Below, one piece after another: positions 26,083 through 33,688 of a stretch of DNA of 61,939 bases (position 1 is the stretch's first letter; every line of letters starts with the position of its first letter). A program made the translations under genes and the position numbers. Origin of the DNA: Arthrobacter pascens (GTDB taxonomy: Bacteria > Actinomycetota > Actinomycetes > Actinomycetales > Micrococcaceae). The stretch covers positions 1 through 61,939 of the forward strand of contig NZ_JAFHKT010000129.1 in the NCBI RefSeq assembly GCF_017052465.1, given 5' to 3'. The notes beneath the pieces were generated by a model. It was not told where the DNA came from. It made no database searches and was given only the letters and a program-made list of their open reading frames with translations.

Positions 26083-26529
26083 ATGACGCCCCAGCCCCGC
26101 GACACAGATGTGCAGACCGCCGAACCGAACACGAGGGACCTGTGGAAGATCACCCTCGGCGAGCTCGACGAAAAGATGGGCGTGAAGATCGTGGAGGAAT
26201 CCGTGGACCGGGTGGTGGCCACGATGCCCGTGGAGGGAAACCGCCAGTCATTCGGCCTGCTGCACGGCGGCGCTTCGCTGGCCGTCGGCGAGGCGGTCGG
26301 ATCCTGGGCAGCGGTGATCCACGCAAGCACCCTGGGCAAGACGGCGGTGGGTGTGGACGTCTCGGCCACGCACCACAGGTCGGCGCGCAGCGGTCTGATC
26401 ACCATCACGGCGACGCCCATCCACCTCGGCGGAACACTCACCACCCATGAGGTCCTGATCACCAACGACGCCGGCCAGCGGCTCTGTACGTTGCGGATCA
26501 CCAACCTGCTGCTGCATCCCAGGAACTGA
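26083..26529 (+). CDS. Hotdog-fold acyl-CoA thioesterase (PaaI/YdiI-like)
   Basis: A 148-residue hotdog protein with the motif SFGLLHGGASLAVGEAVGSWAAV, in which the Gly-Gly and the acidic Glu of the active-site helix are conserved, and a substrate strand VGVDVSATHHRSA. It resembles the YdiI/MenI and PaaI groups, which release acids from aromatic or short acyl-CoAs. It is divergent from paaZ under operator C, which favours a role in the phenylacetate pathway. A second thioesterase of the same fold lies at 19417. A menaquinone (DHNA-CoA) role is an alternative, since men genes occur elsewhere in this window. Confidence 0.85.
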   Translation: MTPQPRDTDVQTAEPNTRDLWKITLGELDEKMGVKIVEESVDRVVATMPVEGNRQSFGLLHGGASLAVGEAVGSWAAVIHASTLGKTAVGVDVSATHHRSARSGLITITATPIHLGGTLTTHEVLITNDAGQRLCTLRITNLLLHPRN

Positions 26530-26558
26530 GCCTTCACCTCTCCGCCTTTGCCCGCGGA

Positions 26559-26564
26559 TAGGCT
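26559..26564 (+). promoter_or_regulatory. -10 box of probable leaderless fetB-like transcript
   Basis: TAGGCT lies six bases before the GTG at 26571, without a ribosome site. Confidence 0.5.
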
Positions 26565-26570
26565 GATCAG

Positions 26571-27320
26571 GTGACTGAACTGGCCGGCCTGACCCCCACG
26601 CTGCTGGCTGTTGCCCTCCTGATGGCTGTGTCGGCGGGCGTTCTCACGGGCTCCAGGGTGCCGCACGCCTGGGCACCGGCACTGGCCATCCTCCGCGGCG
26701 CCGCACAACTGGCGGCGGTGAGCCTGATCCTGGGAGCCGTGATCACCAGCAGCGTCTGGGTCGCGGTGGCTTTGGGAGTCATGTTCCTTGTGGCCACGGC
26801 GACCGCCACCCGACGCCTGGGCTGGAGCTGGATCCATCTGGCCATGGCCGGTTCGTCCATGGCGGCCGGCATCGTCGTGGCGCTGGCCGTCGTGTTCGCC
26901 ACGGGGTCGATTGAACTGACCAGCCGCTATGCACTGGCTCTCGGTGGCATAGTCATCGGCAACTCGATGACAATCGCTGCGCTGGCCGGCCGCCGCTTCA
27001 ACGAGGCCGTGATTGACCGGTGGGACCTCGTGGAGGGATGGCTGGCGCTGGGCGCGACCCCGCGGCAGGCCACCCGTGACATGGCGCGCGGTGCGGCCTA
27101 CTCCGCCCTCATACCGTCGGTCGACCAGACGAAAACGACCGGACTGGTCACCCTGCCCGGGGCTTTTGTCGGGGCCATCTTCGGCGGACTGTCACCCCTG
27201 GAGGCAGGACGTTTTCAGATTGTGGTGCTGGCAGCGATCATCGCGGCCGGCTCGGTGACCGCGGTTGCGCTGGTGCACATGCTCGCTCCGGTCCGCCGCC
27301 GCCCGGCCCGGCTGACCTAG
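26571..27320 (+). CDS. FetB-like ABC transporter permease (UPF0014)
   Basis: A 249-residue protein with seven predicted membrane helices. It carries the UPF0014 signature: GGIVIGNSMTIAALAGRRF, LALGATPRQATRDMARGA and KTTGLVTLPGAFVGAIFGG. In E. coli, FetB with the ATPase FetA exports iron and protects against peroxide stress. Here no FetA-like ATPase is adjacent, and the gene appears to be transcribed alone from a leaderless promoter. The partner ATPase may lie elsewhere. Family assignment is firm; the transported substrate is inferred. Confidence 0.88.
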   Translation: MTELAGLTPTLLAVALLMAVSAGVLTGSRVPHAWAPALAILRGAAQLAAVSLILGAVITSSVWVAVALGVMFLVATATATRRLGWSWIHLAMAGSSMAAGIVVALAVVFATGSIELTSRYALALGGIVIGNSMTIAALAGRRFNEAVIDRWDLVEGWLALGATPRQATRDMARGAAYSALIPSVDQTKTTGLVTLPGAFVGAIFGGLSPLEAGRFQIVVLAAIIAAGSVTAVALVHMLAPVRRRPARLT

Positions 27321-27360
27321 GCACTTCGGTCCCGCTGACATAGGCAATCCGGTGCGCGCG

Positions 27361-29559
27361 TTAGCGCCGGCCGCGGCGCCTGACGGCCACCACCAGCAGA
27401 CCGCCAATAACCAGGGCCGCCCCTGCAATGCCGCCGGCCGGCAGCAGTCCCGACGCCCCCGTCGCCGCCAGCCCGACGGCGGCCGCGGGCGTCTGCCAGG
27501 AATTGATGCCTCCGGCGGGCAGCACCGCCACAACGGACGGTTCGGGCGCCGGCGTAAGGACTGCCGGTGTGGCCGGCCGGGCAGGTGTCGGCTTCGGCGT
27601 GGCGGGCGAGCCATCCGGCCCGGCCGTGGCGGCAGGGTTGGACGGCCCTGGCGCTGGTTGCGCCGGCGCCGGTTCCGCCGGCTTCTCCTTGGTGCGGAAA
27701 GTGCTGATGCCCGAGCGGCTGAAGCCGTTGACCGCCTGCGCCGAGAACTGGGTCATGGACGCGGGCGCCGTGAAGGACCAGCTGCCGTCCGGGTTGGCGG
27801 GCACGTCCAGCGGTTCATGACCGGGAATGGTGATTCGGACGCTGGAGCCGGCCGGAACATCCGCCGCAGGAGCCGCGGGAATCCGGCCCACGACGCGCTG
27901 CCCGGCAGCGATCGGCCCGGCGGGCAGGGACCCGGCCAGCACGGGCTGGTTGAGGAACAGCCTCAGCTGGGTGCCGGGAACCGCTGTCAGCGAATCCTGC
28001 AGCGTGGCAGCCACAGCGAAGTTCTGGGCTGACGTCCGGGGATTGCCGGCCGAGTGCGTCCCCACCGCATAGTTTCCGCTGATCCAGGGACCGCCGGAGT
28101 CACCTCCCCGGGACTGCACGGAAGTGGACAGGAATCCGTTGAAGGACCGAAGATCGTCCGGGTCGCCGGAGGGGCCGCGGACAACGTAGATCCCCACCTC
28201 GTCCACGGTGCCGCACGACCAGCCTTCGGTCCGTCCGGAGCGGCAGACGGACTGGCCCACTACCGGCTTCGCGGTGCCAATGATCGGCACCGCGGCAGCG
28301 GCCAGGTTCGCGGGATCTGCCCAGGTGGTCGCGGCGGGGAGGAGGTTGAGGTCGGCGCGGATTGATTCGATAACGGCGATGTCCTTGCCGGGCTCCCCCG
28401 GATTTTCGACATCGCCCGTGATCCGGGAGTTCCCAGATCCACCGAACTGACTGAAGCCAAACGTCCCCAGCTCCCCGGTAACACCGCTGTCCGCCACGGA
28501 GCCCGCCGCCGGTTCACCTGCCGGGAGCGTGACCTCGGCAAGCCTGGCCGCACCGTCGTCCGCGCAGTGCCCGGCCGTGAGCACCAGTGGCTCCCCCGCG
28601 GGGCTGAACGCGCTGAACCCTGCCGAGCAGACAACTCCGCCGCCGTCGACCCTGTATCCCTGACCGCCGAGGAAATCCTCTTCGCTGACCAGGGGCGCGC
28701 CCTTCTCCAGCACGACGTTGGCGTACTGGGCCACGAATTCAGACGGCGACATGCCCTGCCCGCCGGCTGGCGCAGTGGCTGGTGACTTGGCCGGCGCTGC
28801 ATTCTCGGGTGAGTTGTCGCCGCCTGCGCGGATGATGAACGTCCCGTCGGCCCCGGCGGCCACGGCCTGAAGACCGGCCGGCCCGACGTGGCGCAGGTAG
28901 GCCTGGTAGAGCTGTTGGACGCTGGAGGCTCTGAGGTCCTTGTCCGCAGCAGCAGGTCTTGATACGGCAGGTTCTGGTGCCGCGGGCTTGGATGCCGCGG
29001 GAGTCGCGGCCGCAGGCGTACTCCCGGCCGCCGGTGTGGTCCCGGCCGCAGGTGTGGCCCCGGGTGCGACCAGGACGAATTCGTTCCTGCCCGCTTCATC
29101 GGCCGCGTTGATTCCGGCCAGGCCCTTCTGGAGCTCAGCACCGGAGCCTTCAACCAGAATCTGGCCGCCGTGTAGCCGGACCGCCACGAAGCCCGGCAGC
29201 TTTCTTAGACTGGGCAACGCGTCGGCTGCGCGCTTTCCCTGCGCACCCGCGGCGTTGAACTCCCCAAGGGTCATGCCCAGGTCCCTTGCCACGGCTTCTG
29301 CGAGACCGCCGTTTGCGAGACCGCCGTTTGCGAGACCGCGGTCGCCCGGACCGCCGTCGCTGGGGCTGTCTTCGCCGGGACGACCGCCACCAGGACTGCT
29401 GGCCCCGGTGGTGACCGCCGGCGTCGGGCTTTCCCCCGCGGCGTAAGCCGGCACGGAAACGGCGGTGGCCCCAAAGACTGCCATTGCTGCCACGCCCAGG
29501 GCAGCCGCCCGACGGGCCAGCCCGCGGCGGGCTGCGGCACCGCTCCCGATCGATGTCAC
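27361..29559 (-). CDS. Secreted trypsin-like protease with pro-domain and LAATG surface anchor
   Basis: A 732-residue preproprotein. A Sec signal peptide (RRAAALGVAAMAVFGATAV, ending AYA) is followed by a Pro/Ala-rich spacer and an alpha-lytic-type pro-region. The chymotrypsin-fold domain has His331 in LTAGHCADD, Asp393 in GKDIAVIES and Ser488 in RGGDSGGPW. An Ig-like domain and a Pro/Ala/Thr-rich wall-spanning stretch follow. The protein ends with LAATG, a hydrophobic helix and RRRGRR, the layout of a class E sortase substrate (LAXTG). It is thus probably tethered to the cell wall. No sortase gene is in the window. The GTG start overlaps the upstream phosphatase stop. Confidence 0.9.
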   Translation of the reverse strand: MTSIGSGAAARRGLARRAAALGVAAMAVFGATAVSVPAYAAGESPTPAVTTGASSPGGGRPGEDSPSDGGPGDRGLANGGLANGGLAEAVARDLGMTLGEFNAAGAQGKRAADALPSLRKLPGFVAVRLHGGQILVEGSGAELQKGLAGINAADEAGRNEFVLVAPGATPAAGTTPAAGSTPAAATPAASKPAAPEPAVSRPAAADKDLRASSVQQLYQAYLRHVGPAGLQAVAAGADGTFIIRAGGDNSPENAAPAKSPATAPAGGQGMSPSEFVAQYANVVLEKGAPLVSEEDFLGGQGYRVDGGGVVCSAGFSAFSPAGEPLVLTAGHCADDGAARLAEVTLPAGEPAAGSVADSGVTGELGTFGFSQFGGSGNSRITGDVENPGEPGKDIAVIESIRADLNLLPAATTWADPANLAAAAVPIIGTAKPVVGQSVCRSGRTEGWSCGTVDEVGIYVVRGPSGDPDDLRSFNGFLSTSVQSRGGDSGGPWISGNYAVGTHSAGNPRTSAQNFAVAATLQDSLTAVPGTQLRLFLNQPVLAGSLPAGPIAAGQRVVGRIPAAPAADVPAGSSVRITIPGHEPLDVPANPDGSWSFTAPASMTQFSAQAVNGFSRSGISTFRTKEKPAEPAPAQPAPGPSNPAATAGPDGSPATPKPTPARPATPAVLTPAPEPSVVAVLPAGGINSWQTPAAAVGLAATGASGLLPAGGIAGAALVIGGLLVVAVRRRGRR

Positions 29560-30272
29560 AGGCTTACCCTGGCGCCGAGGACGGACAATATTGCTTCCAG
29601 CTCCGGAGAAGTGACGCCGTGCCGCAGCAAGTACTCCCGCGTGTTGAGTGACCTGACGAACTCCAGGACGACGGCGCCGCGGCTTGCCAGCAGCGGCGAA
29701 AGTGCTTCGTCGTCCAGGTACCGCTCGTGAGGGTGCGGCGTGGCGAGCGTGCGGTGGCGCTCGTTGATGCCGCGCATGGCTGCCTGGTAGGACTTCACGA
29801 TGTGGTCGTCGGTGGCGCCCGCCAGGTCCTGGAGCATCGCCGCGACCATGCCGCTGCGGTCACGCCCGGCTGAGCAATGGATCACGACGCCGCCGGGCGA
29901 CGCGGCGGCCACGGCCTTGAACACGGCGGCCAGCCTGTCCGGAAAGAACCGGGCATTGGCGGCATAGTAGGCCGGATCGTTGAGGTAGGGAACGCAGAGC
30001 GCCTTGAACTCGCCGTGATCCGGGTCCTCGGTGGGCGCATGCACCACCTCGAAGGCAGCGAGCGCTTCGCCCACCTCGGGGTCGGTGGCGCGGGGCTGGC
30101 GTTCGCCGGGGTTGCGGAGGTCAATGACGGTGCGGACGCCGTCGCGGTACGCTTCCTGCCAGCCGGCAGCCGTGAGCCATTCGCGGCGGCCCATCCGGTA
30201 GACCGAACCGGCCACGCGCCAGGCGTTTACGGCCCCCTCCCAGCTGACGGGTACCTGTTCGCTCGCGTTCAC
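29556..30272 (-). CDS. Tyrosine/dual-specificity protein phosphatase
   Basis: A 238-residue phosphatase of the Y_phosphatase3 (LipA-like) type. The P-loop is HCSAGRDRSG, with nucleophile Cys133 and Arg139. The N-terminal part contains GSVYRMGRREWL and TVIDLRNPGER, as in actinobacterial and listerial tyrosine phosphatases that also act on phosphoinositides. There is no signal peptide, so it acts in the cytosol. I start at the GTG at 30270-30272; an ATG 18 bases upstream is possible. The stop TGA overlaps the GTG of the secreted protease, so the two are co-translated, an unusual pairing. Confidence 0.88.
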   Translation of the reverse strand: MNASEQVPVSWEGAVNAWRVAGSVYRMGRREWLTAAGWQEAYRDGVRTVIDLRNPGERQPRATDPEVGEALAAFEVVHAPTEDPDHGEFKALCVPYLNDPAYYAANARFFPDRLAAVFKAVAAASPGGVVIHCSAGRDRSGMVAAMLQDLAGATDDHIVKSYQAAMRGINERHRTLATPHPHERYLDDEALSPLLASRGAVVLEFVRSLNTREYLLRHGVTSPELEAILSVLGARVSL

Positions 30273-30523
30273 GGTGACAGCTAACCACATCTTCCCCGCC
30301 AGCCGCAGGGGCCCAGACCAAGTAGTGCCCCACCGCGCGGCAAAAAAGCGGGTACCGCAAGGTCGGGAGTTACGCCCCGCGCGGGCATAACCTAGGGCAA
30401 TGAGCGCCGCACCGCGCCGAAACTTTCAATGCCCGCCACGCCGCGGGCATTCGTCATCGCTTGCCGATTTCCTGCAGCGTCCGCTGCGCTTGTGCCTGGT
30501 TTCCCTGAATGAGGGGCTTCATC

Positions 30524-31396
30524 GTGATAACCAAACAACTGATCCAACGCCGTACCGCCCGCCTCACCGGCCTCGTCGCCGTGTTGGCCCTAACGGCGGG
30601 CCTGACCGCTGGTCCGGTATCCGCCGACGGGTCTGACACCTATGTGGCACTGGGCGATTCCTTTGCCGCAGGCCAGGGTGCCAGCCCGTATGCCGATGCC
30701 TGCTTGCGAAGCGCCCAAGGCTATCCGGCCCTTTTGGACGCCGAACCGTCCGTGTCGTTGTTGGCAAGTAAGGCATGCACCGGCGCCACCACCAGCGTCG
30801 TCCGGGAGACCCAATTGGCCTCCTTGGACAAGAAAGTCGACCTGGTGACCGTCACTGCAGGCGGCAACGATCTCGACGCCATCGGGGCATTGGTGACGTG
30901 CACACAGGATTCGGCTGAGGCATGCGCGAATGCACTGGGTCAAAAGGCCTACATCCTCCAGCAGGCCACGAACAATCCTGCTGCGAGCCCGTTCTTCCAG
31001 GGCCTCCTGGCAATGCTGCGCGAAATCCAGGCCAAGGCGCCCCATGCGGACATCTACGTGACCGGATACCCGCTGCTCTTCGAATCCGGCGTAGATCAAA
31101 TGTTTGAGACCGTCAACGGACTGACGCTTCAACTCAACCAGGTCATTGACAGTGCGGTCACAACGGCCGCATCCGATAAGGCGCGCAGCCGCTCAGGGGC
31201 CCGCGTTCACTATGTGGACGTCTCGCAGGCCTTTGCCGGGCACGGGATTGGATCAGCGCAGCCCTGGATTGTCGGTCCGCCGCCCGCCTGCGTCTCCTCG
31301 GCCACCTGCGGCACGGAAACGGAAATTTTCCACCCGACAGCAACTGGTTATTCCCAAGGCTACGCAAAGTCCATCAAAGCAGCGCTGGGCCGGTAA
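30524..31396 (+). CDS. Secreted SGNH/GDSL-type esterase
   Basis: A 290-residue exported hydrolase. The signal peptide runs through TGLVAVLALTAGLTAGPVSA. Block I is YVALGDSFAAGQGA with Ser46, block III is TVTAGGNDLDA, and the C-terminal block is IFHPTATG with the catalytic His but no Asp two residues before it. Some secreted SGNH esterases use a Ser-His dyad in this way. Three Cys pairs (ADACLR, SKACTG, TCTQDSAEAC, ACVSSATC) suggest disulfides outside the cell. I use the GTG at 30524, seven bases after AGGGG; an ATG at 30509 is an alternative. An inverted-repeat hairpin follows. Confidence 0.9.
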   Translation: MITKQLIQRRTARLTGLVAVLALTAGLTAGPVSADGSDTYVALGDSFAAGQGASPYADACLRSAQGYPALLDAEPSVSLLASKACTGATTSVVRETQLASLDKKVDLVTVTAGGNDLDAIGALVTCTQDSAEACANALGQKAYILQQATNNPAASPFFQGLLAMLREIQAKAPHADIYVTGYPLLFESGVDQMFETVNGLTLQLNQVIDSAVTTAASDKARSRSGARVHYVDVSQAFAGHGIGSAQPWIVGPPPACVSSATCGTETEIFHPTATGYSQGYAKSIKAALGR

Positions 31397-31433
31397 CTGC
31401 CGGACTGGCCCGGTTTCGAGACCTGCCGCCCTG

Positions 31434-31475
31434 CTGGCCCGGTTTTCCGCCCCTCGAGACGGAAAACCGGGCCAG
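31434..31475. terminator. 16-bp perfect inverted repeat after the esterase gene
   Basis: CTGGCCCGGTTTTCCG (31434-31449) pairs perfectly with CGGAAAACCGGGCCAG (31460-31475) around a ten-base loop. A partial direct copy, CTGGCCCGGTTTCGAGAC, lies at 31404. No T-run follows, so it may be a REP-like element acting as a bidirectional terminator. Confidence 0.65.
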
Positions 31476-31530
31476 TTCGCAGAAGTCCAGAATTCACGCC
31501 CAGGCAGGTGTGCTGTTCCGGTTGTCTCGC

Positions 31531-31536
31531 TAGGCT
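31531..31536 (+). promoter_or_regulatory. -10 box of probable leaderless SRPBCC transcript
   Basis: TAGGCT lies six bases before the ATG at 31543, without a ribosome site. Confidence 0.5.
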
Positions 31537-31542
31537 GATGCC

Positions 31543-31974
31543 ATGATCAAGGTCGCGGGTACAGTCAGCGCTCCCCTGCCGGCAAGAACGGCCTTCGCCT
31601 ACCTCTCGGCGTTTGAGCATACGAGCGAATGGGACCCCGGTACCGCGGTAATGGAGAAGCTCACGGAAGGGCCGGTCGCCGTGGGGCACCGCTATCACGC
31701 GGAGACGCTCTTCCGCGGCAAGCGCCAGTCCCTGGAGTACGAGGTCATCGAACTGTTCGACAACCACATCAAGCTGCGCGGCGAAAACGACGATGTGGTG
31801 TCCTTTGACTCCATCGATGTACGATCCACCGGTCCCGGCTGTGACGTCCTCTACACCGCTGAGTTCAGCATCAAGGGGCCGTTCAAGCTGCTTCAGCCCT
31901 TCCTTAAACCGGCGTTCATGTCATTGCGTGATCCGGCGTTGGAAGGGCTGCGGCAAAAGCTCCACTCCCTCTGA
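31543..31974 (+). CDS. SRPBCC (START-like) family protein
   Basis: A 143-residue helix-grip protein. It begins with the family strand VAGTVSAPLPARTAFAYLS, then WDPGTAVMEKL and GHRYHAETLFRGKRQSLEYE, and ends with the long C-terminal helix (LRDPALEGLRQKL). Such proteins bind hydrophobic ligands (polyketide cyclase/dehydrase or lipid-transfer-like), but no ligand can be inferred. It stands alone on the plus strand and converges on paaH, only 11 bases away. Confidence 0.8.
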   Translation: MIKVAGTVSAPLPARTAFAYLSAFEHTSEWDPGTAVMEKLTEGPVAVGHRYHAETLFRGKRQSLEYEVIELFDNHIKLRGENDDVVSFDSIDVRSTGPGCDVLYTAEFSIKGPFKLLQPFLKPAFMSLRDPALEGLRQKLHSL

Positions 31975-31985
31975 CGGCAGCCCTC

Positions 31986-32873
31986 TCAGCCGGCCCAGTC
32001 GAAGAACCCCTTGCCGGTCTTCCGGCCCAGCTCGCCGCGTGCCACCTTGTCCTTCAGGATCTGCGGCGGCGCGAAGCGCTCACCCAGCGTTGACTGAAGG
32101 TATTCGGCGATGCCCAGCCGCACGTCCAGGCCCACGATGTCCGTGGTCCGCAGCGGCCCCGTGGGGTGCTTGTAGCCGAGCACCATCGCGTTGTCGATGT
32201 CCTCCGCGGACGCGACGCCTTCCTCCACCATGCGCATGGCTTCCAGCGCGATCGCGACGCCCAGCCGTGAGGAAGCGAAACCGGGAGCGTCATTGACGAC
32301 GACGGCGGTCTTGCCGAGTGCCCTGACCCACCTTTTCGCTGCGGCAGCCAGGTCCTGGGACGTCTGCTCGCCAAGCACCACCTCAATGAGGGTGGAAGCG
32401 GGAACGGGGTTGAAGAAGTGCAGGCCCAGGAAGTTCTGCGGGCGCTTCAGCTCGTGGGCCAGGCCGTTGACCGACAGCGAGGACGTGTTGGAGGCGAGGT
32501 AGGCGTCGTCGGAGAGGCGCGCCTCGATTCCGCGGAGCGAGGTGACCTTCAGGTCCCAGTCCTCCGGGACGGCCTCCACCACCAGCTGGCGGTCCTTGAA
32601 GTCGTCGTAGTCCACGGTCACGGAAAGGCGGGAGGCCATCTCGTCCAGGTTGCCGTCCGTGGCGCCGCGTTCGATGCTCTTGGCCGCCGCGGACTCCACA
32701 CGTTCCCGGGCGGCTTCGGCGGATTCGTCATCACGCTCCACCACCAGGACGTTGGCGCCGTTGATGAGGAAGGCGTGGGCGATTCCCGCGCCCATCCGGC
32801 CGCCGCCGAGAACTCCGACGAAGCCGGGAAGATCCGTGGACGGAGGGTTGGCGGGCAGTGTCGGGTTGCTCAT
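31986..32873 (-). CDS. paaH: 3-hydroxyacyl-CoA dehydrogenase, paa pathway
   Basis: A 295-residue NAD-dependent dehydrogenase of the 3-hydroxybutyryl-CoA type. The Rossmann motif is GVLGGGRMGAGIAHAFLING, the catalytic region is LGLHFFNPVPASTLIEVV (His-Glu pair), and the C-terminal domain contains GYKHPTGPLRTTDIVGLDVR. In phenylacetate degradation PaaH oxidises 3-hydroxyadipyl-CoA. It overlaps the enoyl-CoA hydratase gene by four bases (ATGA) and is third in a thiolase-hydratase-dehydrogenase operon preceded by operator D. A general fatty acid role cannot be excluded. Confidence 0.9.
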   Translation of the reverse strand: MSNPTLPANPPSTDLPGFVGVLGGGRMGAGIAHAFLINGANVLVVERDDESAEAARERVESAAAKSIERGATDGNLDEMASRLSVTVDYDDFKDRQLVVEAVPEDWDLKVTSLRGIEARLSDDAYLASNTSSLSVNGLAHELKRPQNFLGLHFFNPVPASTLIEVVLGEQTSQDLAAAAKRWVRALGKTAVVVNDAPGFASSRLGVAIALEAMRMVEEGVASAEDIDNAMVLGYKHPTGPLRTTDIVGLDVRLGIAEYLQSTLGERFAPPQILKDKVARGELGRKTGKGFFDWAG

Positions 32874-33688
32874 GGCTGGTTCTTCTTCTCTGTTTTCTTG
32901 TCTGCCTTTTTATCTGTCTTCTTATCCAAAAACGCCTGCATCCTGTCGAACTTCGCCTGTGACTCGAAGAGGATGCCCTGGGCCAGCTGGTCAATCAGCG
33001 GGTGGGCGTCGGCAGGTGCGTGGAACACGGATTTGGTGATCCGTACGGCCAGCGGGTCCTGCCGGGCGATGCGGTCGGCGAGACTGTGGGCGCCGTCCAT
33101 CAGCACCGGTGCTTCATGGATTTCGGTAATCAGGTTCACGCTCAGCGCCTCTTCGGCACGCAGGACGCGGCCTGCCAGGAGAATCTCCTTGGCCACCGGC
33201 TCCCCCACCAGCTCCTTCAGCCGCCAGCTGGCGCCGGCCGCGGCAAGGATTCCGAGACCGGTTTCGGGATTTCCGATCCGGACGCTGGGGGTGCCGATCC
33301 GGAAGTCGGCGGCATACGCCAGTTCTGCGCCGCCGCCCAGGCAATAGCCGTCCAGCGCCGCGATCACCGGCATAGGCAGTCTGGCAATCCGGACAAAGAT
33401 CGTTGAGTTGATGCCCTGCAGCGCGTCATCCCGTCGCCGTTCCCGCAGCTGCGCAATATCCGCGCCGGAGGCAAACACCCCTTCAACGCCGGCAAGGATC
33501 AGGATCTTGGGATTCCGCTCCAGGGCAGCGCAGACCGCGTGGAGTTCGTCCACCATCTGCTGGTCGATCGCGTTGCGGACCTCGGGGCGGTTGAGCAGCA
33601 CCACCACGCGGTCCTCGCGCTCTTCGACCAGGAGGGTGCTGAAGTCCTGGGTGCTTAAGTGTCCGTTCGCGCTGTCCGGAGCCGGCAT
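32870..33688 (-). CDS. Enoyl-CoA hydratase/isomerase with lysine-rich tail
   Basis: A 272-residue crotonase-fold protein, candidate PaaF or PaaG. VFASGADIAQLRERR and ALDGYCLGGGAELAYAADFR form the oxyanion and CoA sites, and GNPETGLGI holds the catalytic Glu. The last 18 residues are almost only Lys, Asp and Thr (DKKTDKKADKKTEKK), encoded by unusually AT-rich sequence and unlike the family. At the other end, residues about 5-11 (SANGHLS) are read from the dispersed GAACGGACACTTAAG repeat. Its ATG shares one base with the thiolase stop, so translation is coupled. Confidence 0.88.
   Translation of the reverse strand: MPAPDSANGHLSTQDFSTLLVEEREDRVVVLLNRPEVRNAIDQQMVDELHAVCAALERNPKILILAGVEGVFASGADIAQLRERRRDDALQGINSTIFVRIARLPMPVIAALDGYCLGGGAELAYAADFRIGTPSVRIGNPETGLGILAAAGASWRLKELVGEPVAKEILLAGRVLRAEEALSVNLITEIHEAPVLMDGAHSLADRIARQDPLAVRITKSVFHAPADAHPLIDQLAQGILFESQAKFDRMQAFLDKKTDKKADKKTEKKNQP
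33649..33671 (-). repeat. Dispersed repeat copy inside the hydratase N-terminus
   Basis: GCGAACGGACACTTAAGCAC on the minus strand, shared with 18416-18437 and 43985-44042. It is translated as part of the poorly conserved N-terminal extension of the hydratase. Confidence 0.75.

Noticed and set aside
30400..30636. 78-codon plus-strand ORF with TAACCT six bases before its ATG
   Set aside because: It looks leaderless but overlaps the esterase signal peptide in another frame, and its sequence is Arg/Pro-rich without any recognisable feature.
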